Positions 25,015 through 32,987 of a stretch of DNA of 64,000 nt are shown here, piece after piece (the stretch's first letter is position 1; every line of letters begins with the position of its first letter). Position numbers and translations under genes: made by a program. This stretch comes from DAOTKC01 sp035449045. Its GTDB lineage: Bacteria; Bacillota; Clostridia; Christensenellales; CAG-917. The notes beneath the pieces were generated by a model. The model was not told where the DNA came from. It worked only from the letters and a program-made list of their open reading frames with translations, and did no database searches. Where the stretch lies: positions 1 through 64,000 of the forward strand of contig DAOTKC010000002.1 in NCBI GenBank assembly GCA_035449045.1. Direction: 5' to 3'.

Positions 25015-25566
25015 ATGCTGATATTCCTATGCTTGGGAAAACCCATAGACAGCGATAGGTTCATTGATATGTGCGCGGGGGAATATCAAAAGATGTCCGC
25101 CGATATGAACACGCTTGCATTCGACGGATTTGACACCGTAATAGATATATCGGCTATTGCACATACATCGCTTCACAAAAAAACCTCAAATGAAAGCAAG
25201 GATATATGCGCATATCAAAATGAGTTAATAGTCGACAGGGCAGGGAAGCCTAAGTTTTTTGGGAGCGCGCTCAAATTCAACCTGACGCACACCGAGGGAT
25301 TGACCGCAGCCGCGATGTCAAGGAGAGAAGTCGGCATCGACGCCGAAAAAATAAGAAAGATTGATTTTTCAAAATTTAAGTTTTTGGGCGACTTTAAGAG
25401 CGAAAGGGACTTTTTCGACGCATGGACGGCCAAAGAAGCGGCGATAAAGCTTTCGGGCGGCGGCATATCCGAAATAAGGAAGGACTTGGATCTAACGAGT
25501 ATAACCGTCCGCAAAATTCCGGTCGGCGCCGAATTTTCCCTCTCGGTGGCAGAGTATAAGGTTTAA
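25015..25566 (+). CDS. Sfp-type 4'-phosphopantetheinyl transferase
   Basis: About 183 residues from the ATG at 25015. Family motifs: FGSALKFNLTHTEGLTAAAM, VGIDAEKIRKIDF (Mg-binding GxD) and FFDAWTAKEAAIKLSGGGI (the W-x-x-KE-A-x-x-K motif). It transfers phosphopantetheine from CoA to a carrier protein. The N-terminal half is short and divergent compared with Sfp, so it may serve a single fatty acid or secondary metabolism carrier. No carrier protein or synthase gene is in the window. It is translationally close-coupled to malQ. Confidence 0.85.
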   Translation: MLIFLCLGKPIDSDRFIDMCAGEYQKMSADMNTLAFDGFDTVIDISAIAHTSLHKKTSNESKDICAYQNELIVDRAGKPKFFGSALKFNLTHTEGLTAAAMSRREVGIDAEKIRKIDFSKFKFLGDFKSERDFFDAWTAKEAAIKLSGGGISEIRKDLDLTSITVRKIPVGAEFSLSVAEYKV

Positions 25567-25643
25567 ACCCATTGGAATTTACCGCAAGCTGAATATAGAT
25601 TATCTAACCGAACATAAAACCTACTTGATAGAATTGCAAAAAA

Positions 25644-25668
25644 ACAGCCCGATTTCGGGCTGTTTTTT
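25644..25668. terminator. bidirectional terminator between convergent operons
   Basis: ACAGCCCGA / TCGGGCTGT around a 2-nt centre (effective loop GATTTC), flanked by A and T runs. It serves the malQ operon and the leftward glycerol operon. Confidence 0.9.
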
Positions 25669-25697
25669 CTTTGTTTTTTGATTAATCGGGCAGGGTA

Positions 25698-27503
25698 TTA
25701 TTTGCTTATCGCTTTGACCATGCCGGTGAAGATGACGCCGAGGCCGTAGGCGCCTGCGTCGGGGTGGCCTATGCTTCTGTCGCCGACGGTGCCGGCGCGT
25801 CCCAATTTTGCCGCGAATTTTCTGGTGGCTTCGGCGCCAGCAACGGCGGCGGCGGCGCCTTTCTTAAGGCCGGCAATCAGTTTATCGCCCTGTTCGGCCG
25901 CCTTCAAAACGGCTTCGGCGGCGGGGATAAGGGCGTCGATGAGCGTCTTATCGCCGACTTCGGCGGCGTGGCCGAAGCTGTCGCGACCGGTCTTTTGAAC
26001 GCCCTTAACGGCGGCGTCCAAAAGAAGCCCGATATCCTTAAGCCCGACCTCGGTCTTGCCCTTGGCGGCAAGTCCGGCGCTTCTGAAGCCCGAGCCCCAA
26101 ATGGGGCCGGAGGCTCCGCCACAGTATTCCATGATGATTTCGCTTGCCGAAAGCAAAAACTCGCCGATGTCTTTTTTGTTGAGTTTTTTCCAATCGGCCT
26201 TGAGCTGTTTGAAGCCCTTGGCTATGCTCATGCCGAAATCGCCGTCGCCGCAGCTGTCCATGTCGCAGAAATGCACCTCGTTTTTGATGATGATGTCCGC
26301 CATGGTATCAATCCACTGGACGAAGGCCGCGGTGTTGATGGTTTCGGTGATTAGTGGTTTGCCCTCTACTTCGTAGACGGCGTCGGATTTTTCTTCGCTC
26401 TTTTCCGCTTCTTGAACTTTGAGGGAAGCTTGCTCGGCGGGACGGTAGCCGATGGCGCGGCTTATCGCGCGCATCGCCTCGACGGCCGCGGCCGCCTCGT
26501 CGCTGAGCCCGCCGCCCACGGTGAGGGCCGGCGTGCTGGCGGGGTAGTCAAGCAGCGATTTGAGCTCGGCGTCCAGCCTCATGACGGTGATGGATGCGCC
26601 CGCCATATCGATGGATGTCATATAATTTCCCACCATCGTCTTATGGATAAGGAGGCCTGCCGCCTCGAGCTCGGAGGACACGTCATTGTTGAAGAGGTAA
26701 AGCTCCTGAAGCGGCGTGGCGCCGAATCCGTTAATGATGAGGGCGATTTCGTCGCCCGACTTGGCGCCGAGGTCGGCCAAAATATCGGGGACAATGCGGC
26801 GCGCCAGCTCTTTGGATGTCTGGAGCTTTTCGCGTTTTCTGCCGGGTTCGCCGTGGATACCCACGCCGAATTCCATCTCGTCGGGGCCGATGTCGAAGAT
26901 GGGCGTTCCCTTGGAAGGCGTGATGCAGGAGGTGAAAGCGAAGCCGAAGGAGCGGACGTTTGCAATCGCTTTTTCGGCGGCGGCTTTGACCTCGGCCAGC
27001 GATTTGCCCTGTTCGGCGGCGGCGCCCGCTATCTTGTGGACGAGCACGGTGCCGGCAACGCCGCGGCGGCCGACGGTGTATAGGCTGTCTTTCACCGCTA
27101 TGTCGTCGTTGACGAAGACGGCCTCAACCTTGACTCCTTCTTCTTTGGCGCGGGCGGCGGCATTGTTGAAGTTCATGCAGTCGCCCGAATAATTTTTGAC
27201 AATCATGAGAACGCCCTTTTTGGTCGAAACCAGCTTGAGCGCGTTGTAGACCTGAATTTGGGTGGGCGAGGCGAAGACGTCGCCGCAGACAGCGGCGTCG
27301 AGCATACCCTTGCCGACGAAACCGGCGTGGGCGGGCTCGTGACCCGAGCCGCCGCCCGAAATCAGGCTGACCTTTTGGGCGTTTATCGCCTTCTTTTTAA
27401 CTATCTTATATTTTTCGACAAATTCCAGTTCGGGATGGGCTTTGGCGATGCCGTGACACATATCGTAAACGAAGGTCTCGGCGGTATTGATTATCTTTTT
27501 CAT
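25698..27503 (-). CDS. dhaK: dihydroxyacetone kinase, fused DhaK-DhaL (ATP-type)
   Basis: 601 residues. Residues ~1-335 are DhaK: LISGGGSGHEPAHAGFVGKG, DVFASPT, IVKNYSGDCMNF and FGVGIHGEPG, whose His forms the covalent hemiaminal with dihydroxyacetone. Residues ~400-601 are DhaL: DMDSCGDGDFGMSIAKGF binds Mg-ATP, and GPIWGSGFR, GRAGTVGDRSIGHPDAGA complete the nucleotide site. Fusion of both halves is the ATP-dependent arrangement, unlike the separate PTS-dependent DhaK/L/M. The product is dihydroxyacetone phosphate for glycolysis. It follows gldA by 18 bp and works after it in oxidative glycerol use. Confidence 0.95.
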   Translation of the reverse strand: MKKIINTAETFVYDMCHGIAKAHPELEFVEKYKIVKKKAINAQKVSLISGGGSGHEPAHAGFVGKGMLDAAVCGDVFASPTQIQVYNALKLVSTKKGVLMIVKNYSGDCMNFNNAAARAKEEGVKVEAVFVNDDIAVKDSLYTVGRRGVAGTVLVHKIAGAAAEQGKSLAEVKAAAEKAIANVRSFGFAFTSCITPSKGTPIFDIGPDEMEFGVGIHGEPGRKREKLQTSKELARRIVPDILADLGAKSGDEIALIINGFGATPLQELYLFNNDVSSELEAAGLLIHKTMVGNYMTSIDMAGASITVMRLDAELKSLLDYPASTPALTVGGGLSDEAAAAVEAMRAISRAIGYRPAEQASLKVQEAEKSEEKSDAVYEVEGKPLITETINTAAFVQWIDTMADIIIKNEVHFCDMDSCGDGDFGMSIAKGFKQLKADWKKLNKKDIGEFLLSASEIIMEYCGGASGPIWGSGFRSAGLAAKGKTEVGLKDIGLLLDAAVKGVQKTGRDSFGHAAEVGDKTLIDALIPAAEAVLKAAEQGDKLIAGLKKGAAAAVAGAEATRKFAAKLGRAGTVGDRSIGHPDAGAYGLGVIFTGMVKAISK

Positions 27504-27521
27504 CGCTCAACCTCTCAAAAC

Positions 27522-28655
27522 TTATTCGCAGCAGCAGCACTTGGCGGCAGCACCGATTCTGTCGGCCGTAATGATGGCGGCGGCGACGTCGGCGGGCTTT
27601 ACGGCAAAGGGCATGTTGTGGACGCTCTCTTCGGGTATGCAGGCTTTTTCGGCGACGAGCTGCAATCTGTCGCCGATATCCTTGACGCCGAGGTCGGCGA
27701 GGCAGACGGGCAGGCCTATGGTCAGGCAGAAGTCGATGACCTCGTTAATTTCCTCTTCGGGGGCGTTCTCGAGCACGAGCTGGCAAATGGTGCCGAAGGC
27801 GACCTTTTCGCCGTGATACATCTTGTGAGTCTCTTCGAGGACGGTGAGGCCGTCGTGGATGGCGTGCGCTGCGGCAAGGCCGCCGCTCTCAAATCCCAGA
27901 CCGGAGAGAAGAATGTTGGCTTCGACGATGTTTTCAAAAGCTTGCGTGACCACTTTGTTTTCGCAGGCTACCTTGGCCTTGTAGCCGTCGGCGAGCAGCG
28001 TTTCATAGCAGAGCGTGGCGAGCGAGAAGGCGGCGTTGGTGCCCAGCGCGGGCGCCGTCTTTTTCTCGCGGACGCCGCAGGGCAGTCCGGCGTTTACGGG
28101 ACGGTGCGACTGGACGTTGGCGCGGGCCTCGAAGTAGGTGGACAGCGCGTCGCCCATGCCCGATACCAAAAAGCGGACGGGCGCTTTGGCGATGATGGCG
28201 GTGTCGACTAAAACGACGTCGGGGCTGGTGAAGTAGGCATAGTCATCAAAGGCGCCCTCGGGGGTGTAGAGCACGGCGGAGTGGGAGGTGGGGGCGTCGG
28301 TGGCCGCTATTGTCGGCACTATGATGAGGCGGGACTTGGCGGCGTTGACGCACTTGGCGGTGTCGATTGCCTTGCCGCCGCCCAAGCCTATGATGCAAGC
28401 GCATTTATTTTCTTTGGCGATGGTCTGAAGCCTCGCCACTTCCTGACGGGAGCATTCGCCTTTGAAATCGCAGGTAACGAAGTTGACGCCGTATTTTTCG
28501 GCGGTGGCGTCGAGCTGAGCTTTGACGCGCTTGACGTCGTCGGGATGGGCGATTAAAAGCGCCGACTTTCCGAACAGCTTAACAAAGTAACCCAAATTCA
28601 AGAGCTCGTTTTCGCCTTGAACGAATTTACTGGGGCAAATGAATGCTTTTCTCAT
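27522..28655 (-). CDS. gldA: glycerol dehydrogenase
   Basis: 377 residues from the ATG at 28655, preceded by AAAGGAG; a longer frame to 28730 is unlikely. NAD-dependent, metal-containing polyol dehydrogenase of the GldA type. Seen: GGGKAIDTAKCV (NAD glycine motif), VPTIAATDAPTSHSAVLY, the metal Asp in LVSGMGDALSTYFEA, and metal His residues in AAAHAIHDGLT and HGEKVAFGT. It oxidises glycerol to dihydroxyacetone, the substrate of the kinase encoded next. Confidence 0.95.
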   Translation of the reverse strand: MRKAFICPSKFVQGENELLNLGYFVKLFGKSALLIAHPDDVKRVKAQLDATAEKYGVNFVTCDFKGECSRQEVARLQTIAKENKCACIIGLGGGKAIDTAKCVNAAKSRLIIVPTIAATDAPTSHSAVLYTPEGAFDDYAYFTSPDVVLVDTAIIAKAPVRFLVSGMGDALSTYFEARANVQSHRPVNAGLPCGVREKKTAPALGTNAAFSLATLCYETLLADGYKAKVACENKVVTQAFENIVEANILLSGLGFESGGLAAAHAIHDGLTVLEETHKMYHGEKVAFGTICQLVLENAPEEEINEVIDFCLTIGLPVCLADLGVKDIGDRLQLVAEKACIPEESVHNMPFAVKPADVAAAIITADRIGAAAKCCCCE

Positions 28656-28689
28656 AATTAATTCTCCTTTATGGGGTGATTTTGGAAAT

Positions 28690-28718
28690 ATTATAAACCA
28701 TAGGCCGTAAAAAAACAA
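28690..28718 (-). promoter_or_regulatory. promoter of the gldA-dhaK operon
   Basis: On the minus strand: TTGTTT, 17-bp spacer, TATAAT, about 35 nt before the gldA ATG. Confidence 0.7.
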
Positions 28719-28812
28719 CATATTAAACATCTAATCGAGTAGCGTTTCTTTTAAAAGAAGGCTTAATTTTTACATTTTTTGTTAAAAAATAAGCTAAAAT
28801 CCGGTTATTTCC

Positions 28813-28841
28813 TTGATAAATATAAGTTTTTAGTATAGAAT
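28813..28841 (+). promoter_or_regulatory. promoter of the EF-G-like gene
   Basis: TTGATA, 17-bp spacer, TAGAAT, followed by AAAGGGG and the ATG at 28892. Confidence 0.65.
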
Positions 28842-28891
28842 ATCACCTGTTACGGCAAACCCTTGCCGACTATTTAAAGGGGCTTTTTATA

Positions 28892-30949
28892 ATGAAGAAT
28901 TTTGACTCGGACAGCATCAGAAACATAGCGCTCATAGGGCACAGCGGCGAAGGCAAGACCTCGCTCGCCGAAGCGGTGCTCTTTAACGCCAAATCGATTG
29001 ACCGCATGGGCTCGGTAGACAACGGCACATCGACGATGGACTTTGACCAAGAGGAAATAAGCCGCAAAATATCCATCTCGCTCGCCGTCGCCTACGCCGT
29101 CTGGAAAGATAAAAAAATAAACATCATCGACGTGCCCGGCTTTTTCGATTTTGAGGGCGAAATGATTTCGGCGCTCGCCGTCACCGACGCCGCCGTCATA
29201 GTGACGAGTGCGGCCGGTCAGCTCTCCGTCGGCACCGAGCGCGCCATCGATATGGCCGCCGAGCGCGCCGTTCCCTCGCTTTTGTTCGTCAACGGCGTCA
29301 ACAAGGAAAACAGCTCCTTCACGGCAACCATCGCCGCGATACGCGAAAAATATAAGTCGGTTGTCGTCGCCGAATATCCCATTATGGACGGCCTCAAAAT
29401 GGTGGGCGCCGCCTCCGTCATCGAGAACAAGGCCTACGACCTTTCGGGCAAGGAAATCGCCGTCCCCGAAGCTATTAAGCCGCTTATTGGCGAGTCGCGC
29501 ATGGAAATGATGGAGCTTGCGGCCGAAACCGACGACGAGCTTTTGATGAAATACCTCGAAGAGGGCGAGCTCAGCGATGATGAGTTCGCGGCCGGCCTCG
29601 GTAACGCCGTTCGCTCTGGCAAGGCCATTCTCGCCTTCGGCGGCTCGGCGACCGCCAACATGGGAATCACCCGCTTTATGGACGCCGTCATAGCCTATCT
29701 GCCTTCGCCCGCCAAGCGCGTGATTAAAGCCAAGACCGATTCCGGCGAAGTAACCGTCCTTTGCAGCCCCGACGCTCCGGTATTGTTACAAGTTTTCAAG
29801 ACGATTGTCGACCCCTTCTTCGGCAAGCTCAACATCTTCAAGGTGTTTTCGGGCACGCTTAAGAGCGGCACTCCTCTTCTCAATATTAGCAAGGACGAAA
29901 CCGAAAAGACGGGCACAATTTACTTCCTCAAGGGCAAGAGCCAAGAGAGTGGCGAGCAGGTTGCCGCCGGCGATATCGGCGCGCTTGCCAAGCTTCAGAG
30001 TGTTACCACCGGCGATACGCTGACGGCGCCCGAAGCCAAGATGGAGCTTCCGCCCATCGTCGTTCCCGATGCCGTCATATCGATGGCGGTATACGCCAAG
30101 AAACAGGGCGAGGAAGATAAGATTTTCGCCGGCCTCAACCGCTTAAAGGACGAGGACATCTCCTTCAGCGTCACCAAAAATCAGGAAACCAACGAAATGC
30201 TGCTCTCGGGCGCGGGCGAACCCCACCTCGAGGTTCTCAATAAAAAGCTCAAGAACAAGTTTGGCTGCGAGGCCGAGCTCCGCGAGCCCAAGATAGCCTA
30301 CAAGGAAACCATCCGCTCGACGGTGGAAGCCGAAGGCAAGCATAAGAAGCAATCGGGCGGCGCCGGCCAGTTCGGCCAGTGCATGATCCGCTTCGAGCCG
30401 GGCGCGGCCGACGGCGTGTTCGAGTTCGTCGACGCCGTAGTCGGCGGCGCGGTGCCCAAGCAGTTCATTCCCGCCGTCGAAAAGGGACTTCGCGAAGCAA
30501 TAAAGCGCGGCGTGCTCGCCGGCTATCCCATGGTCAACCTCAAGGCGACGCTGTTCGACGGCAAATATCATCCCGTCGACTCCAAGGAAATCGCCTTCAT
30601 CAAGGCGGCCGAGCTTTCCTACGCCGAGGGCTGCGCCAAGGCCAACCCCTACTTCCTCGAGCCCATCATGGAAGTTTCCGTCACCGTTCCCGACTCCTTC
30701 CAAGGCGCCATCATGGGCGATATGAACAAGCGCCGCGGCAGAATACTCGGCACCGACAACGTAAACGGCAAGAGCATAGTGACCGCCGAAGTGCCCAAGG
30801 CCGAGCTCGCCAAATACGCCACCGATTTAAGAAGCATGACGCAGGGCAGGGGCAAGTTCACGCTCAAGTTCTTGCGCTATGAGGAAGTTCCCTTCCAAAT
30901 CGCCCAAAAGATTATCGAGGACGCCAAGAAGAACGCTAAGCAGGAATAA
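28892..30949 (+). CDS. elongation factor G-like protein with degenerate GTPase motifs
   Basis: 685 residues with the full EF-G domain order: G domain (~1-265), domain II (~285-365, HFKVFSGTLKSG type), then III, IV (KQSGGAGQFGQCMIRFEP, the EF-G H..Q.GG.GQ region) and V (LEPIMEVSVTVPD..GAIMGDMNKRRGRI). The P-loop reads GHSGEGKTS. Switch II is DVPGFFDF instead of DTPGHVDF, so the catalytic His is Phe. The G4 motif aligned with NKMD reads NGVN, losing both the Lys and the specificity Asp. It is one of the EF-G-like paralogues common in Clostridia, not the main fusA. It may bind the ribosome without normal GTP turnover. Confidence 0.88.
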   Translation: MKNFDSDSIRNIALIGHSGEGKTSLAEAVLFNAKSIDRMGSVDNGTSTMDFDQEEISRKISISLAVAYAVWKDKKINIIDVPGFFDFEGEMISALAVTDAAVIVTSAAGQLSVGTERAIDMAAERAVPSLLFVNGVNKENSSFTATIAAIREKYKSVVVAEYPIMDGLKMVGAASVIENKAYDLSGKEIAVPEAIKPLIGESRMEMMELAAETDDELLMKYLEEGELSDDEFAAGLGNAVRSGKAILAFGGSATANMGITRFMDAVIAYLPSPAKRVIKAKTDSGEVTVLCSPDAPVLLQVFKTIVDPFFGKLNIFKVFSGTLKSGTPLLNISKDETEKTGTIYFLKGKSQESGEQVAAGDIGALAKLQSVTTGDTLTAPEAKMELPPIVVPDAVISMAVYAKKQGEEDKIFAGLNRLKDEDISFSVTKNQETNEMLLSGAGEPHLEVLNKKLKNKFGCEAELREPKIAYKETIRSTVEAEGKHKKQSGGAGQFGQCMIRFEPGAADGVFEFVDAVVGGAVPKQFIPAVEKGLREAIKRGVLAGYPMVNLKATLFDGKYHPVDSKEIAFIKAAELSYAEGCAKANPYFLEPIMEVSVTVPDSFQGAIMGDMNKRRGRILGTDNVNGKSIVTAEVPKAELAKYATDLRSMTQGRGKFTLKFLRYEEVPFQIAQKIIEDAKKNAKQE

Positions 30950-30974
30950 CCTAAAGAAAGAGTTTGATTTTGAA

Positions 30975-31001
30975 AAGCGGATTTAGTTAATCCGCTTTTT
31001 T
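30975..31001 (+). terminator. terminator of the EF-G-like gene
   Basis: AAGCGGATT / AATCCGCTT stem, loop TAGTT, then T run. Confidence 0.88.
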
Positions 31002-31018
31002 ATTTACTGATAAAATTG

Positions 31019-31109
31019 CAGCTAAAAATGATAGCTAAAAAATGATAGCTAAAAAATTTCAGATAAAAAATACAGCAAAAAAACAGCTAATAAATACAGC
31101 TAAAAAATG
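31019..31109. repeat. degenerate direct repeats, AT-rich
   Basis: Six or seven imperfect copies of a unit like ATAGCTAAAAA or ACAGCTAAAAA in about 90 bp between a terminator and the next promoter. Copy spacing varies (14-18 nt). It may reflect slippage or an AT-rich upstream promoter element. Confidence 0.6.
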
Positions 31110-31112
31110 CCC

Positions 31113-31141
31113 TTGCCGACACGGCGTTTTTTTGGTATAAT
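31113..31141 (+). promoter_or_regulatory. promoter of the phosphoesterase gene
   Basis: TTGCCG, 17-bp spacer, TATAAT, with TGG before the -10 (extended form). Confidence 0.75.
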
Positions 31142-31158
31142 TTTTTTATGAAAATCTA

Positions 31159-31182
31159 ATCGGCTCCCACAAAAGAGCCGAT
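31159..31182 (+). other. hairpin in the 5' leader of the phosphoesterase mRNA
   Basis: Perfect inverted repeat ATCGGCTC / GAGCCGAT with an 8-nt loop. It is not followed by T residues, so it is not a terminator. It may stabilise the mRNA or bind a factor. The ribosome site AAGGGTGG follows. Confidence 0.6.
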
Positions 31183-31200
31183 ATAAAAAGGGTGGCTTTT

Positions 31201-32517
31201 ATGAGGAAACAAAAAAGAGCGGCAATCCGCGAGATGGGCTACGACGAATACGAACATTACCTTAAGACAAGACGCCGCCGCCGCTGGATTAAGTTCGCCG
31301 CCGTAGTCGGCGCCCTCGTTTTTATTTTCGGCACCTTCGCCGTCGTCAACGTCTTCGGCAACCGCGCCAACACCAAGATGGCGGAGTCTATCGCCGCCGT
31401 GACGAAACAGGACGCGCTTGAACCCGTTTGGGACGCCGAAGCATCCCACTGGGTGTTCACGACCGACCGCGAATTCAAGGTTTTACAGCTGACCGATATA
31501 CATATCGGCGGCGGGTTCATGAGCTTTAAAAAGGACTATATGGCGCTCAACGCCGTCGCGCTCATGATTACCGCAGAGCGGCCCGACCTCGTCATTGTGA
31601 CGGGCGACATCGCCTATCCCGTGCCCTTCCAGTCGGGCTCCTTCAACAATCTCGCCGCAACCAAGGTCTTTGCCTCGCTGATGCAAAGCCTCGGCGTCTA
31701 TTGGACGGTGGCGCTCGGCAACCACGACGCCGAAGCTTACAGCTACTATACGCGCGACAAAATCGCCGAATATTACGCAAGCGGGCTGGACTACTGCCTG
31801 TTTACGCGCGGACCTGCCGATATCGCGGGCGAGGGCAACCAAGTCATCGAGGTCAGGAACTCTCAAGGGCTCATCACTCGCTCCTTCTTCGTGTTTGACT
31901 CGCATTCCTACACCGACGGCGATATTCTCGGCGTTCAATGGAAATACGACAACATAAAGCAGAGCCAAGTCGATTGGTATAGCGCCGAAGTCGGCAAGAT
32001 GAACGCCAAAAACGCCGCCGTCCTCGGCACACTCAACGACGCCGACTTAACCGCGAAATTCTCGACGGTAAAAAGTCTTGCCTTTTTCCATATTCCCCTT
32101 GTCGAAATGCTTGATGCGTGGCAGGAATATAAAAACAACGGCTCGCAAGATACCGCCGATGTCAAGTTCATTTACGGCGTGGCGGGCGAGTCCAAAAAGA
32201 CGGTGTTCTGCGGCATCGGCGAAGACGAGCTGTTCGAAACCATTCTGGAGCTTGAGAGCACTCAAGGACTCTTCTTCGGCCACGACCACCTAAACAATTT
32301 CTCGCTTGAGTATAAGGGAATCCGCATGACTTACAGCCCCAGCATCGACTATCTTGCCTATTTCGGCATCCAAAAACTCGGCTCCCAGCGCGGTTGCACC
32401 GTCATCACATCATCCCCGAACGGTTCGTGGAGCTGCAAGGCCGAAAACTACTATCAGGACAAATACTGGTCGCCCGACTATGAGAAAGAAAAAGTCGAAA
32501 TGCAATGGGCAAACTAA
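31201..32517 (+). CDS. membrane-anchored calcineurin-like metallophosphoesterase
   Basis: About 438 residues from the ATG at 31201; a GTG at 31192 is possible. A basic N-terminus (LKTRRRRRW) precedes one membrane segment (IKFAAVVGALVFIFGTFAVV), so the catalytic domain should lie outside. Metallophosphoesterase motifs: LQLTDIHIGG (D-x-H), VIVTGDIAYP (GD), VALGNHDAEA (GNHD), AFFHIPLVE, and the late FFGHDHLNNF (GHxH-like, here GHDH). The residues expected for the two-metal site are all present. The substrate is unknown; similar proteins act on nucleotides, phospholipids or cell wall precursors. Confidence 0.88.
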   Translation: MRKQKRAAIREMGYDEYEHYLKTRRRRRWIKFAAVVGALVFIFGTFAVVNVFGNRANTKMAESIAAVTKQDALEPVWDAEASHWVFTTDREFKVLQLTDIHIGGGFMSFKKDYMALNAVALMITAERPDLVIVTGDIAYPVPFQSGSFNNLAATKVFASLMQSLGVYWTVALGNHDAEAYSYYTRDKIAEYYASGLDYCLFTRGPADIAGEGNQVIEVRNSQGLITRSFFVFDSHSYTDGDILGVQWKYDNIKQSQVDWYSAEVGKMNAKNAAVLGTLNDADLTAKFSTVKSLAFFHIPLVEMLDAWQEYKNNGSQDTADVKFIYGVAGESKKTVFCGIGEDELFETILELESTQGLFFGHDHLNNFSLEYKGIRMTYSPSIDYLAYFGIQKLGSQRGCTVITSSPNGSWSCKAENYYQDKYWSPDYEKEKVEMQWAN

Positions 32518-32550
32518 ACGATATACCTAAATCATAATAAACAAAAAAAC

Positions 32551-32580
32551 AGCCGCCGAAAACCTCGGCGGCTTTATTTT
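32551..32580. terminator. bidirectional terminator
   Basis: AGCCGCCGA / TCGGCGGCT stem, loop AAACC, A7 on the left and T-rich on the right. It lies between convergent genes. Confidence 0.88.
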
Positions 32581-32620
32581 AATTTTTGCGCGGATTTTTG
32601 GAGTAATCGGCGGGTGTAAG

Positions 32621-32920
32621 CTAAACACCGAAGCTGGAGAGGTCGACGGTGCCGTCGTCGCGGACGGTGACGCCTTCGGCTTCCAAAAGCTTGCGCTGGA
32701 TACCCGCTCCGCCGAAAGCGAACTTGGGAGCGAGGCCGCCGAAGCGGTTGACTATGCGGTGGCAGGGAATGACGCCCGGCTCGGGGTTTAAGTGGAGGGC
32801 GTAGCCGACGGCGCGCGACGCCTTGGGGCTTCCGCACATCGCCGCTATTTGGCCGTAGGTAGCCACTCTCCCTTTGGGAACTTTTTTTACCGCATTATAT
32901 ACCAAATCGTAAAATGACAT
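32621..32920 (-). CDS. MGMT-family DNA alkyltransferase, short form
   Basis: 99 residues, consisting only of the C-terminal DNA-binding/active-site domain of O6-alkylguanine-DNA alkyltransferase. VPKGRVATYGQIAAMCG is the helix-turn-helix region, SRAVGYAL contains the arginine finger, and GVIPCHRIV has the alkyl-accepting Cys in PCHR. The length is that of alkyltransferase-like proteins, which have lost this Cys, but here the Cys is kept, so repair by alkyl transfer is plausible. There is no N-terminal domain as in Ogt/Ada. Confidence 0.9.
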   Translation of the reverse strand: MSFYDLVYNAVKKVPKGRVATYGQIAAMCGSPKASRAVGYALHLNPEPGVIPCHRIVNRFGGLAPKFAFGGAGIQRKLLEAEGVTVRDDGTVDLSSFGV

Positions 32921-32987
32921 TTTTTACCGCTTAAATTATTGTGTCGACAACCGCAGTTTTAATGCGAAGAACCAACAAACAGGGAGA

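Noticed and set aside
31019..31109. CRISPR array or similar from the short direct repeats
   Set aside because: Units are only about 11 nt, degenerate, with no unique spacers of constant length and no cas genes.
32621..32920. Catalytically dead alkyltransferase-like (ATL) protein
   Set aside because: The length fits ATL, but the alkyl-acceptor Cys is present in PCHR, so it is called an MGMT-type enzyme.
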